This document shows, piece after piece, positions 24,271-38,401 of a DNA stretch of 64,000 nucleotides. Below the pieces are notes generated by a model. The model saw only the letters and a program-made list of their open reading frames with translations, had not been told where the DNA came from and did no database searches. Where the stretch lies: the NCBI GenBank assembly GCA_004123355.1, contig SCHM01000004.1:3566316-3630315 (forward strand), given 5' to 3'. This DNA is from Amphirosellinia nigrospora. Taxonomy: Eukaryota; Ascomycota; Sordariomycetes; Xylariales; Xylariaceae. The stretch's first letter is position 1. Each line of letters starts with the position of its first letter. The position numbers and the translations under genes are program-made.

Positions 24271-27200
24271 GTTGTCGTAGCCGGTCAAAAGTGACAACTC
24301 ACACACAACTCACGTTACATATTGTAGTACATAGTATCATTTAACCTGTCTCAGGGTCTAACAACGTGGCTCGATGCACTATAATTTGCCTATATGACAA
24401 GTCGCTTCCGCTCGGTACGATCCGACAAAAGCAACGATATCAGGATGTTGACCGTCATGTGGGAAGAACGCCTTCGGTTCAACGGTGGCGCATTGAGGCA
24501 TGGCACATGTTTGGCCCAGTCGACGTTTATTTATATCCACACATGTCTCTGGACTGGTCGGCTGAACATCTGGGGCCGCAATGTCTCGCAGGTTAATACC
24601 GGGAGGTTGAGTTTTAGAAAGAAGAAAAAAAACGCCTCAAAACTAACTTCATACCGTGTACTTCTATCAACGGCGTTCTGGCTGGGGTCCACCAGACGCT
24701 ATCTACATCTACGCCTCATATGACTATATCGGCTGCATCTGATATTCTTTGTTCGGCGTATTTCTTGCTGAGTAGCCCGCCATCTAGGCTACACAGATGG
24801 ATCTGAATACTAGGACAAGGACAATATAGGTAAGATTCAATCACGGAGAGATCCGAGCAATAGCCTGGAACCCACCAGTCTATTGAAGCCTGGCTCTGTC
24901 CGAGGGTGTCTATTGCGTGGTTGGCAACTACGTAGTTGAGTCGAAAATCGCTATCATCCGTACTACGTAGCAATTTCTTTAGGGGCCAATGACATGAGAG
25001 AACGTAGTTCCGACAATGATGAAGAGTTTTCCTCACATGATTGCCTTATTGGTTTGAGAATATGTGGCTGTTCGGCGGTAAGTACCGAGCCTCGTGGCCT
25101 GGATGGGCCGCGAGAGAAGTACCTTGCGTTGGGAGTGACATGGCGTTAGAGTACAAGTGGCATATGCATCATCTAGACTAGAGACCCCGCCGTACTTTAA
25201 TCATGCTTTCGTCGAAACCTACAGTGTGGCCGAGAACTGGGGCGTATCAGGAAACCGGGTCCTGGGTGGTGCCTACAAACTTGATTTCCAGGCCTTCATT
25301 CGTGTGTGTTTAATCTATCACGTCGGATCATCAGCCTCAGCTAACGAAGGTTCGGGTAGGTAAGCCCGCCGTTGGGGAACGGCGGGAGGCGGTCGTCGGC
25401 GGCCCCCAACTGCCATTTTCGTGATACTAACTCATGTTGCCAGGGTCCTCCGACCAGTGAGGAATCTCGAACGGCACTGCTCGTAAAAAGTAGCTGGTTA
25501 GGCTTGCTGACGGCCAAGCTAGTACGGCTGACCCATTCTGTGCGACGGCATTTACTGGACTGGACAGTGTCAGCCTTGAGAGGCTCGGAAACGAATTAAG
25601 AAATGTGTGCTAGATAATTGTCAGATTATCTGTCAAGTGGTTGGCGTAGAATATATTTTCGGTGCAGGGAGGGAGGGATACGTAGTAGACGCGTGTAAGA
25701 CGGGCATTACAGACTGAAGAAGCCAATAAGTCGGCTGTGGATTCAGTTCTCGCCTGAAACAAATCGACAGTAATCGGCACCGTTTTCTGGACCATGCACA
25801 GTATCGATGGATTGAATAAATGAATGAATGAATGCACGATTGCGGCAACCAGCGGCAGGATGACCACCACATGCAAGTTCGCTGCCCGCAGAGCAATGAT
25901 CACCCGATGATGCACTCCAGAATCGGTACTGAAGGCTTGGCCTTTCGCGTGGCCCTTCCGAACCAGTGTTCCTCAGTCTCTTGATGCCACCTGTGTGTAC
26001 TTCTCGGAATACACCGTGTAATGGGCGATGCACTGCTCCGTCCAAAGTGCGTAGACCGAGCGGGTATCGGTAGGGTACTTCACGGTCAACGGGGCAGTAA
26101 ACGGGGTCGACATTGTTTGCCGGCGTACGTACGTATCACCAAAGAATGCGTGAGAACATGTCCTTCCATGTTGGGTAATGGACTTGCTGCTCTTGACCGC
26201 CGCCGTCGTGCATTGATGGAGTGGAATGGTGGATCGACGCACTTTGTAGTGGGATCTTGGATTCTGAAGGAATCCTATATGACGGCAGTCTGATAATAAT
26301 AGAGGTGACGAAGACGCGTCGCGCCTCTTTGACCTCTTCTTGGTCATTCTATCTCTCACCCAGACCTGGTGGAGAGGGACAGCAGCAGCAAAATCGACAC
26401 ACCTTGCTGCCACCACGGCATTCGTCACGCACCGCACGCACACATTTCAACATGTTGGTTAATTGGTCGCACGACGACTCCTATTAGGCAGGTCAGAGTC
26501 GTAGTAGGAGTCCTTGCATGCAGATTTATGTGCGTAACATCGCGCTCAAGCCAACTTAGCTGAGACGTGTAACGCTATTGCATATTGTATTCTATAGATA
26601 TATCTAGATATTTGATAGAATGACCCAGGCGAGAAAAAAGTGGCCTATCAGGGCAGGAGGCAGCACTCCCAATGCGCGACATACAGCGTGCGTCCGTGCC
26701 GTAGGATGGTCAGATGGCGCCGCTGCGAATTTTGATTCGCTGGGGTTCTGGCGTGTGGAAGGATTTCTCGGGCTCTCGTCGTCGCAGTGAAGGAGTCTGA
26801 CGAAAGCTCACCTCATCGGGGGGTCATAGTGTAGTGTAGAAGGGAGAGCGGAGCGGAGACGGGGCATGGTATGGCTTGTGCGCCGATCGATTTGAATCCC
26901 AACTTGGTATCCTGTTCGGAGAGCCGATTCTGTCTCGTGTTGACCGCGTCGACCATCTAAGCTTACCTAAGTGACCAGTATACGTTAGGTTAGGTAGGTA
27001 TCTAAAGTTAGCCTTTGAGCTTCATGCTGCTTGAACCTGGGCACGATTGCCTGTAACCCATGGCGCACTAATTGGCCAACAAACCGGCGACGATGGTCGC
27101 TAGAGCTTCATCTCTGGAGAGTATAGAGCGTGCGATTAGAACCCGCTGTGATGGTTACTTGTTACTTACCTAGGTACCTAGTTTACCCCGCGAGGCACTA

Positions 27201-30200
27201 CTACCCGTCTTGCTTCTTGCTTTTGCTTCACTCGCTCGGGGCCTCCGCCAATACTCTATCTCGAAGCTGAAGACTGGAATCTGAACCTGCATAGTATATC
27301 TGTATCTGCCCTGGCGGCAGCTGCACGCGCTGTAGTGACCGGAGAACAAACCAGAACTTTCACCATGCATCATGTACATACATGTATGCAGCAGTCTGCC
27401 TGCTGCTCCGATACAACGGGGTACGAGCGCGCAGCAGAGCATGCAGCTAGTGCCGCAGTTGGCTACCTCTCTCCACGATTTCAGCCAGTCTGCCGTGCGG
27501 CTCGCCATTCGCTGGTGTCCGGGCTACGCTACCTACAGTACCTCGTGCAGGCCGCCCCTCGTCACGCTATCTATCGTGCAGCCACCGAGGACCAGAGATG
27601 TGGTTTCAGCTCCAGGGAGGGTAGGTGCGCATTCCGACTGCAACGAGAGGCACAGGAATATGGGAACATGATGATAGATACCTAGACTTTTTGCGCCATC
27701 GGTGTCAGGCTCCAGCAGGTGTAGGCCGCCGTCTCACCACCGACTACGACGCAAGACTGCGTCGACGTTTTCATCATGCAGGTCTCTCTCTTTCTCTCTC
27801 TACGCAATAATACCCATTTCCAGTCACATTTTCAATAAATGGGACCTAGGCGAGACGGAATACTACATAATCACTGTAAGCGTTTGACGCGGGGCGTTCT
27901 GAAAAGCAACAAGAGCTCTCTGCCTGTGCCGGCCGGGACTCATGTTACCACCATTAGACTGTTACTATGATTGAAATCCCCGGACGATCATGGGCAATGT
28001 TGACCTCTTCGGGAAAGGCCACAATCGATAAGTAAACAATACTATGTATGTATGTGTGATCGTCGCTCGAGTCATGTCATCAGCTCAGGTGGTGATGACG
28101 GCGCTGCGCACGAGCAGCAGCTGAGGGGTTTGGTTCCTGGCTAAGGGTTGCTGGTGTTTACACTACCATGTACTAGCAGTACAGTAGTAGGTCCGACGTC
28201 GTCTTTTGTGGATGGACCCTGGCGATCCGATGACGTTCTGGCGATGCGACTGTTTCTGTCACTCCGAGAATGGTTTCACAATGGTTTGGTAAGTTTCCCA
28301 TCGAAACATCATGGGAAGTGTATTCGAAACAACCCTTGATGGTCTATAGTATGAAACTGTTAGACAAAGCGTAGGTGGTAACCTGTGCTGAAGAGCTGTA
28401 GAAGCCACGCGGCGGCTCAGTTCATCCTATAGGGCCAATGGCGGTTTCGGAGAATCGATAATAGCTAGTGTACCGGTGTGAGGATTGTTAGTTTGCTTGC
28501 TCCGGGCACGGGCTATCAGGGTCTCTGACATCGGTTTACGCTAGATGTAGAGGCGATCATTGCTCTACCTGAATCCTTCTCGACGGCAGGAGATTTCGGC
28601 AATTGATGATTTTACCCCGCTGACCCTCAGTAGGTATGTACAATAGTTGATAGACTTGCCCGCCTTTTCGTAATTAGTGTGAAGTCCTGTCAATACAGCG
28701 CCCCGAGTTCCGCTCTTAACCACTATACTATCATGCCTGGGTGATGCTCAAGGTTACCTAATAAAAGATGAGGATCTGCTTGCCTCGTCTAACATGATTC
28801 GCGCAATTAGCTTACTAACCTGCCAAGCCTAAAGACTTATGGCCTTTCGGACGAGGCTAGTACAGTGTAGCTGTTTCAGGAATGACTGCGCTTTAAAATG
28901 GAATAGTACAGACGATTAACTTTAAGGTCCCCGTTAAGATCGTCAAGGGCTTATTAGCGCAGGCCGGGCAATTAGTGTGGTAGGGGAGCTTAGGTCCTGA
29001 GCCGTGTTATCCCACCGCCGTTGTTATTCTATTATCTACCATGTACTATGTATATGATGGATGGACCATCTGTACTTAAGGTGGTTGGCGGGGTTGGGTG
29101 TGGTGACTGACAGGCTTGGTGAGATTTCTAGTTCATGCAGGTTTCACGTTTTGACACGATATGAAGCTTTGGTACTGTATACCCCCTGCCGCTCGTGGAA
29201 GCTCACGATGTTACCGAAAACTTCCAAATCTTTCTACGGCTGCCACAATGCAGTTTGACAGCAACCGTGTCTATGGACTTGGGACACTACTCTGCATTCT
29301 CGGGCTAATATCGACTGTCGGTGGAGTCGGCAAGAGACTAGAATGGAAACACGACCTTAACTGATTTCAAGGATACGTAGAGCGATGTAACGCGCCGTTT
29401 AAACTTCATAGACTAGTGGGTAGCTGCGGATGGGGGCCAAGAGGAGATACAAGATTAGTTGATATCTTGATAAAGTACCTAATCAGTGTGGTCCGGCTGG
29501 CTTCGGATTGGTGGATATTCTGCGGGTTTCAAAGTCGGTTCATCCTTCAGGGGGATCGCTCCAATCTGCCGTATGAATTACTTAGATATCGACTCGAGCT
29601 GATGCTTACATTGTAGAAATTCGGTATCTGGACGGAATCCTCCTTGAAACCATACAGTATGTAGATATCGGAAGCCTTCGAGAAGACCGGGGCGGGCTTT
29701 AGCGTACAACAGTTGGTTCGGACCTTGCATTAGCGGCGGACTAATGGCGTCGGGGAAGATGGGAAAACCGGATAGAACCAAGGGACTACCAGGGTTTGAT
29801 CATTAAGGGTAACTCCGGGTGGCTTGAGGATCCTGGTAAGCCTGGTCTAGTGTATCTAAACCCCTGGACCTGGTCTGTATACCGCTACGCGCACTATATG
29901 TATGAGTTTACTGTGCTGGACGCTATCATTCCGGGTGTCGACTTGAAGATGTGGGAACTACTTACGGACGCAGAGCGGATCCCGTCGACCCAGAAGCGAC
30001 AACGCGACTATGAACAATGCTATAACATAACATAACATAACAGTATGGCTAAACTTGCCTCGTGGGGTGAATTTCTCTCATTACGCAACTAGTATCAATA
30101 TGACCCTCATACCGTAAGTAGAAGGGTTGAGGCTCCATCATTCATCTCTGCTAATTAATTCTTACCTAGTAAGAGGTGTAGGCAAGTCAATAGTGGCATG

Positions 30201-33200
30201 ACGAAGAGATAACGTCGCTCTCGAGGGTTGTAACTGCTGTATCTTCACTCCAAAACTGTCAACATAAACCTTTAGGTCAGCTTCTCATTCAAGCAATAAA
30301 CTAGACTGTCAGTTGTACCAATGTAGCAGCGCAGAGTTGAGTCCATGTAGATTGTTGGTATTGAGAGACTCTTGTGAGAGCGCAAATATTAGCATCAATA
30401 TTTTGCATATTGGACCTCGTGTACGCTAGAGTTAATTGATTGAAGTGAATTTGCCACGCTATATGAATGCGATACAACGTTCCCTTCGATTGCCACTGCC
30501 GAATGTTATCTATCTAGCAGAGCATACCCACGCCTCGTGTAGGTTAGCCACTATGTGCACATTGTTACAAATGCGGTCTCGTTTGGCAACTAAAGGCCCG
30601 AATGTAGACTACCCACGTAACTAGAGGAAATGGGAGAGAACGCGATTGGCCGGAATTTCTAGGTAACAACTACACTAGGTGCGTGGGTCATGCTGACAAC
30701 GGGGTTGAGAGAATCTCACTTATGCGGCCTATGTAATACCCAGCCAGATGAATCTAAGATGATGTGTCTATCATCTAGCGGGATTCCCACTGATGCTAAT
30801 TAGTACCGTATTGTGGTAGTGTACGAGACCGTGGAGGCGATTACGTGGATGGGTTCAAGCAAATCTAACTTGAAGCGGTGTGCGGACACTATGGCTAGGT
30901 ACCCTGGTAAACAACCTATTTTCGCTGATACGCATTTGTAAATCTGGGGAATGGTCCTTACTGTAGCATACTGTTCCTAATCGGGGCCCTGTCTCCGGCT
31001 CTTTCATTCAACGGACACGGAAGACATCCGATTTTGCTTCTAAGAAGAAGTGGTCCTTGGAAGGGAGACCGAATGTGGCAATTATGGCGCATGGGGAACT
31101 GTAGGCGAGGCAGGGGATCACCAACTGGTATGTGCTCAACTCGTCTGTCAAAGTTCCAGAGAAGGACAGCATCATACTGTGAGGGCTTTATTTTCATTTT
31201 TCCCTTTTAGTTTTCATGTGGCGAACTGATACTTTGGCATGTCAATGTACTCTGCCAGCTCGGTAGTTTCGGTTCTCGGCGGTTGAATGTGCAAGATGTC
31301 GAGATTGGTAGGGTGTCGACGATAGAGTACTGTTATCGACCCCCACTACCGATGTACTTTGGCAGAGTGCTTCTGTTGCATCGAACCATACCACGCTCGA
31401 TTGTAGTCTTCAGAGCGGGATTGCCGACACGTTATTTGGAAAAACATAGTAGAGTGGTATCCAAACGTTCGGTAACCTTCGAAGTGATGAAATGCCTGCT
31501 ACCACAGTGACAGCCTCTTTTAGCCTGCGTTGAGAAATGAGTCGGTTGCTGTGTTTTTGACTCGCGGTGACAAGTAGATTGAGAGAGCTATTCATGCTGC
31601 CTATTCTCTGTTGTCTTGTGCTTTGCCGATATAGTGTACACTACTCTATTCGACGGCTCCAGCAGCTCTGCTTCCCCGGCTATTCTCAGCCTCTAATATG
31701 GTCATAGCCGGCTTGTTACGGTAATCGATGATGTGGGTGACGCTCCTCCATCTGCAGCTATACAGCGTTCCTGCATAATTCATGCTGCAGGAACAAAATT
31801 TGATATGCAAGGTACAGGAATAGCCAGGGTCTGGGGAATGGTCCGGCCAGTGAAGCGTTGGGATGGCTTGTACCTCATCCACTTGGCTACATGTGCTTGG
31901 CCAGGCGGTGACTGTCAAGATTGCAGTATGCATATTACTATTTTCCAATACCATGGCATCCTCTGGTGTCAGAAGTCGAGTTGTTTCCGGTGCTGGGGAG
32001 CTGGGAAGCTGGGAGACTAGCAAACTAGTAGCAAGCGAGGCGAGAGCCAGGTCGACCGGCTCCAGCTTCAGCGAGCCGGAAATCGTTCCTGCGTCAGGTA
32101 TGGAGACCTTGAAACCCGGATCTCGTTAGCGGTGGCTGTTGTACCGCAGATAACAACCGAGGCCTGAAGCATCTGGGCGACTCTGGTCGTCGATCCACCT
32201 GGCCTGGCGTCTGGACCCTCTCATGGACAGCCTTCCGTATTAGGAAACGGTTGTCCGATGGGAGCCCACTCCTCACGAATGGCCGTAGTGACGGATGTAC
32301 TTGTACTCTGTAGAGTCGCTATCTGTCACTTAATGCAAGCGGTGGAGCGTGCTGGATGCTGCATTAGCACCAGCATAGCACAATAGTGAAACAAGCTATG
32401 GAGGCGATAGACATGCAAATCCAACGATGTGCACTCCAAATTCCCAAAAATAAATAGTGATCTGTGTCTAGTAGATAGCATTGGGTCATATTGGTGGTTG
32501 TGGGTTTCTAGAAGATCCTGAGACATGGTGTTTGCATTAAAACATTTGTATCATTGAAGCTCAACTGTAACTGCGTAAGATACAACTTTATTAGATGATT
32601 ATTTATCGCAATTTGTATCCATGGATTCATACTTATCATGCCTACTTTACTAGGCTTGTAACTAGGAGGTACCTGGTTCTGTCTAAATGCTTTGATAAAG
32701 TAAGTAAGTAAGCTTATGGATTGGTGAGATACCGTATTCCCCAATGTCCTCCACGCTGCCGCTACACGAAACACACGGTCTGGTTCTATGCTAGCTATTG
32801 ACGGCTATTGTTTTACTAGGGGCATATCGTAGTCTACTAGCGGTGGTTCGTGACAAAACAGTTGGTTAGACTGGACCCTTTCTCCAAAACGCAGAGGCCA
32901 GTTTGACCGCGATGGCCTGTGCGAGATGGTGTCGTAGATTTTGTAAAATCGAGACCCTTCATTCGTCGGTGCGGTTAATGGCTTGCCAATGGGAGCTAGA
33001 GCCGTCAGGAGCATGGGTAGAAAAGGGCAAAAAGAAAACAGAAAAAAGCAAAAGGCAAAATCGAAGGGCAAGGTTGGTATGAAAGAGGATCTATCCGCAG
33101 CTGGCGGTTAGTTAGTTAGTTTGGGGGTTCGTCAGACTTAGTGCCTGTCAGAACTCTGATTTCTGAAATAGTGTCAAACTGCTGTATCTGCCCCGACCTA

Positions 33201-36200
33201 CCCGCGATCGACGAGATTATTTGTGATTGAATGGTAGGTGCGCGCGCAGTCATGGCCTGACTGACATGGTTCATTATCGCGAAGCGTACATGACATGCTA
33301 GGATAGTACTGCTGTACGTACACTACTTACATACAGTAGTAGAGATCAGTAAGCAGGAAGATACCAACCATGCTGCACATTTAGACAGCACAACTTACTT
33401 ATACATGGGCGACGCGTGCTTTGTGTATAGCTGACTGATTACGCGACGAGCTCATGGTGTGAAAATACGGGCTGCAACCGCTGCCTCGTCGAGCACTGTT
33501 CCATCGCGTGTGTGTGGTGTGATGGCAGTCTGCGCGTGTTCTCTTCAAGCGCCTTCTCCACATTGAAGGAGAGTCGCCATCAATGGCCGAAAGTAAATGT
33601 ATCAATGTGACGGGTTCTGATTTGGTATCACTGGATGGGCTCTAAATGCGCTGATGGGGGGTTGCTTGGGGTTAGGATTGGCCACTCGGGAGCTTGAGTT
33701 ATGCCTAAACTCGGCTGAAGTGTGATTGACACCGCAAAGAGGTGACGTCTTTGATAAACGAGGCGATACGCATCAAACAAAGAGAGCGCCACGGGAACCC
33801 GATGTTTCGATTCGAGACTTGACCATATTCTGACGCTTGATCGCCCTACACACACACCGATGGCGACGCCCTTTTCAGCCCAAATAGTCCCCATTCACAG
33901 CAATAGATTTGGCTTGTTGATTTTTATTCGTGTGCCCATTTACACCCGCGCGACCAGTCAGACCGTGCCGTACGGAATCCTGATTATCCGCTTCTTGGTC
34001 TGACTATGTTACATTTGTGGCGAAAGTTTTTTCCCTTGGTTCTAGTATTGGTCGATGATCAGGATTCAAGCCTGTGTGTGAGCAGAAGTTCTCGTCCCAT
34101 TACACTTTGGAATCATTGCTGGTCACCTCTGCATATTGCGTCCGAGGAGGAATGTCGAGGCATCACGCATGCATTGTTATTCTTAGTTATTCTTATTTGT
34201 TCTTCTAAAATGATCGTAGTAATTAATCCGTCTACGCTCTTTGGCTTATACTCCTGCGTGTAAATGGATCTTAAAGGGATGTATTTGGTCAAGTATAACC
34301 GAAAGGATGGCCTGATGCTACAGTATCTTGTATGGAATAGGTGGTATTGCAGTGTCAAGCATCTGAGAGGCGCCTCCATGACTCTCACACAAATGGGTTA
34401 ACCTTTCCTGCTTCTAAGGCCTGGGCCACCGACTGGGAGTTCGTGTTTGACCATTGCTGCATCTAGCCGGGGAGACGAACAACCCTGCCTGTCAATCTAG
34501 ATAGAGACTCGCGGCAAGAGAGGAGGGACGAGCGACAGGCTCGAGTCCGGGCGCCAGTGCTTTGGGTTCCATTGGGTTCATGGTACGAATCAAGGCGGCT
34601 GGTGGCCCAAACAGCGAGACTGGCGATGCTGAGAACCTGCGTTTCTTGCATCGCTCGGTGGTGGACGGCCTCCAGCGACTGGCTGTGCAATGTTGCAGCC
34701 GAAGGATACCTCATTGAATGCGGCCGGGCAGATACCGATTATGCAACGTGTGCTCGTCTTCGTGCTATGGTCAGCGGCATAGTCCACTACACACGAATGG
34801 GCTTATGCATGCGTGTTCCAAGCCATCCCAAGAAACCTGCATACTTGTGCAGGTTTGGCCAACATCGCTCGGCCGGGTATGATGATAGGAGGGTACCAAA
34901 GTGCTGTTGGGACGCTATCGTCACTGCTAAAGTAGCGCTTCGACCTTGGCGATGGACAGGTTCTCACCTCAACCGAAGTTGTGCACATGCTCGCTTTCCT
35001 AGTTTCTCTAGCCTTTGTAGTGTATAGACTTGTGAGGATGGAGGATGCGGAACACAACTTAGTAGCCAACAACTAAAACCACCACAACTTGTAAGTGAAG
35101 GTGTCGCCCGTAAAGCATAGTGAAGCATACAACAACTATTGTATTAGTCTAACCTAGTTGCCTACAGCCAAACCGTGTCGAGCGAGACGCACGCAGGAGC
35201 TAAGCCTCTTTCATTGTTCTACATAATATGCACGAGAATCCATATCGTTTGTGCTTCTCTGCTCTTAATGGTGTACCTACGGTGTCATAATGTAGGCTTT
35301 ATGCGAGATGTGTATGGCTTGACACCCAGAGACACAAAGACGGTTTGCGAGAGGGTTGTATCTGCCGGCGGTGGTACCTCGTCGTCACTCCTACTGCTAC
35401 TCTCCTCCTCTCTGTCTACCCCCGGTCATTTTGCTTGTCAGATTTAGAATCGAGCGGTGGCTGCGCCCACGCTGTCCCAGTCGACTAACATATCCACACT
35501 ATGTATATACCCACACTATCCACACTCATCTAATTTCCGCGTCTTGCCCCAGACAAGCCGGCAGGGATTCCATTTTGTCTTCTTGCCAGCCTGCCCTCTG
35601 TTCCTGTCTAGCGTCGACCAGGTCCCTGTCAGCTTCCCCAAGTGAGACATTGCATGGATGTGGTGGGCTCGCTCATGGGTCTGTACCCATTCCACCCGCT
35701 GGCGGTCGAGTGCCTGGATGGATGGCGGGAGTGGTTGTCTGGCGTTGATCTGTGACCGACTCTTCTTGTACATATCCTCCAGGTCCCTTCGACCTGGTCC
35801 ATTCTTTGCACCAGCCCGTGATCGACAGTCCGGTCGACGTACTTGTAGAGCGGTTTCTCTTTCTTCTTCGAACCCTATCGGTTTCTTTTTTCTGTGACTC
35901 GACTTTCGGAACTCATGGGGTATTCTCCTTGAACTTCCTCACCTTCAGTATACAGTTGGACCTGACCTACCTCGCCTCCAACCGCTTCGTCTTGGCTAGT
36001 CAAGACTCTAATAGAGTCACGTTGGCAAGGCATTTGTACAACAAGATCGCAACCGAGTCCAGTAATCAGTCAGACGGTCTGTGAAAGTCTTTCAAGACTT
36101 GACGTCCATTCCTTCCCACCCGGAACCGAAACCACCATCATTAGGCAATCGCCCACCTCCGAATGCCCTGTATAGTACCTGCTACGCATATATAATTAAT

Positions 36201-36331
36201 CTTTAAAACGAGAACAACGACAAACTTAATCAGAATCGACAATACACAAATCCATTTCCTGTATCATCAGGTTAGTTGAGAACTCGGGGTACGAGGCGGA
36301 ATACAAGTCTAATCCGAGTCTTGAAGCAACC
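24271..36331. other. Gene-poor stretch right of the retroelement
   Basis: About 12 kb without a gene I can name. Open frames reach 156 codons (34557-35027) but show no domain or conserved motif. Minor content: an AATG microrepeat (25816-25835), TACCTAGGTA-type palindromes (26964-27005, 27166-27182), a tRNA 5'-half-like fragment (about 28700-28745), a short ATAAC repeat (about 30021-30041), and a possible coding relic at 29.1-30.0 kb. From about 35,380 the sequence becomes pyrimidine-rich, which suits a long promoter and 5' leader for the Seb1-like gene. Confidence 0.55.
28700..28745 (-). pseudogene. tRNA 5'-half-like fragment
   Basis: The minus strand reads GATAGTATAGTGGTTAAGAG, like the D-arm and A-box of Asp/Glu-type tRNAs. 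No B-box or T-arm follows, so it is at best a fragment or a tRNA-derived repeat. Confidence 0.25.
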
Positions 36332-38401
36332 ATGGATCCCAATATGATGAATGCCCAGATGGGCCAGGCCTCGTTTCTACTACACACCCGATCCCAACCC
36401 AGAGAACCGACAACATGGACATTTCAGCCAACATCCCGGGCTCCAGCAAATGCAGCCGCATATGTATCCCATGGTCCCGACACTTCCCAACACCAATCTA
36501 CTCGCGCCCCAACTCATCTTGCTCGCAGCAGGCCATACCCGCCAAGTTGTTTGCTACGATTCCTAGCAATGTGACGCCGCAAAGGCCGAACAACTTCATG
36601 GCCAACCACCCAGGAAAGCTGATGCTGGAGACGGACATTTGCGACAGCGATGCTTTATTACCCAGCCACCCCACCACTGTCAACATCGGGCAGCTCGATG
36701 GGCAGCCCGGCGCACATGCAAGATATGCTATCCACACCATTAAATCCATGTTTCTGGTCTGGATGGCTGCGAGATGATTAAGGCCGACGACGAAGTAGCA
36801 TCCAAGGCCCTAGAGAATCTGGATTGGACAGCTATACATCTCCACCCATTACACCTGGTAAGTTTTAAAAAGTCTCGTTTTTGTGAACTCGGTGTTTCCA
36901 CAATGAAGTCGAGCATTGCGCTCAGTCGTCGAGGGTGGGGTGTTGGATGAAGATCATTGTATGGAGACGACGTTCAGCTGCTAGAGAGTGAAATGAGAAA
37001 CTCGATGCAGGGCTTCAACATAGAATGGTCAGCGGATCGTGCCGCCTGCTGCATCGTGCAGGAGCGGTGCGGGCTGGAAGCAGAGGCCCCAAAGTATTTA
37101 TCTTGACTAAAATTGAAGATCGAGGGGCTAACTTGTAGTGTGTGTTGTGTGTGTACCTTCAACAGCAGCAATTACAGGTACCTCAAACAGGGAAGACCAT
37201 TTCGCCTAGCGCCAGCCTGCCCGGCGACCTTTCAGCACACTCATTCACCACGCCCGTCTGCAGCACTCCCACCAACCTCTCCTTCGCTGAGAGCAATTCC
37301 TCATTCTCATCCTCGTCGTCGACAATTTCCTGCCCATCACTGTCACCTTCGCCATCCCCCCTTGTGACCAGGATCTTGATTTCTGTGACCCCCGCAATTT
37401 GACAGTTGGTGGTGCCACTAACCCGACTCTGGCGCCTGATTTTTCATCCTCCCCTGTCGCATTGGAAGATTTCAGGGGTGAGGCCGCTACCAAGGACAAC
37501 GCGCTTCCTATCGCCTTCGAATTCAATCCTGCTTTGCACCACGGCCTTCCGTCCTTTGACGATACATCTGACCTGGAATCCGAAGACGACCTGCTCACTT
37601 TTGTGAACCGCTTGGTCAATCTTGGCGACCAGCCATCCGGCGAGGGCAAGAGGTCGCGCTCTGCAACTTGCTCCACCACCCTGTCTCTTGGCCACGACAG
37701 TTTCCTGGCCACGACAGCTTCGACTACGAGGATCACACCTCTTGCACTGTGGCTGGACTCCCAAGCCCTGCTTCATCTTTCAACTCAGACAACCACAGGA
37801 CAAGAAGCTCAAGAAGAAGAAGGAATCTCGCAAAGCTGTGCCCACATGAACATCGCTGCTGCCGCCACTGATTCCACCTCCGGACAGGAGCACAATGAAG
37901 AAACGGCACAGAATGAGGCCACCAATGCTGGCGATAATGCTGCCACCTCAAGTGATGGCTCGGAGTCTGCCCCGGCCCCTCTTCCTGCACCAGCCAATCG
38001 TCGTGGCCGTAAACAGTCACTCACGGAAGACCCCAGCAAACATTTGTTTGTGAGCTGTGCAACCGCCGATTCCGACGCCAGGAGCACCTGAAGCGTCACT
38101 ACCGTTCCCTTCACACCCAAGACAAGCCATTCGAGTGCAACGAATGCGGCAAGAAGTTTTCGCGCAGCGATAACTTAGCCCAACATGCGCGCACCCACGC
38201 AGCGGTGCCATCGTCATGAACCTTCTTGATGGTAATGAGGACGGCCTCGATATGATAGGGTCAGCTGATAGCGACTATCACAACTACGGCAAAGTCCTAT
38301 TCCAAGTGGCATCCGAGATTCCCGGCAGTGGTAGTGATTTTTCCTCTGACGACTCTCAAAGCGAAAGCAACGGCAAGAAGAAGCGTAAGCGGTCTGAGTA
38401 G
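36332..38401 (+). CDS. seb1: Seb1/Msn2-type C2H2 stress transcription factor
   Basis: This matches the filamentous-fungal orthologues of yeast Msn2/4 (Trichoderma Seb1), nuclear factors that bind stress-response elements (AGGGG). The start [12 protein letters not shown] leads to [20 protein letters not shown] and [11 protein letters not shown]. Middle blocks include [40 protein letters not shown] and [18 protein letters not shown]. Two tandem C2H2 fingers (about 38046-38200) read [20 protein letters not shown] then [20 protein letters not shown]. The tail ends [10 protein letters not shown]. One intron lies at about 36859-37138; its acceptor is unclear. At least seven single-base shifts split the gene, at about 36375, 36500, 37370, twice within 37640-37820, 38039 and 38199. 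The conserved protein argues for assembly errors. Confidence 0.85.

Noticed and set aside
26880-26910. B-box-like ATTCAAATC on the minus strand
   Set aside because: No A-box at a suitable distance and no stem around it.
31646-32023. 125-codon minus-strand open frame
   Set aside because: No recognisable family; a 95-codon frame covers the same DNA on the plus strand and neither has supporting context.
34557-35027. 156-codon plus-strand open frame
   Set aside because: Rich in Arg, Cys and Trp with no conserved motif, and open frames of similar length overlap it on the other strand; typical of chance.
36351-37849. Separate small genes within the SEB1-like locus
   Set aside because: Each short frame carries a successive part of one Msn2/Seb1-type protein, so they are pieces of one gene split by base errors.
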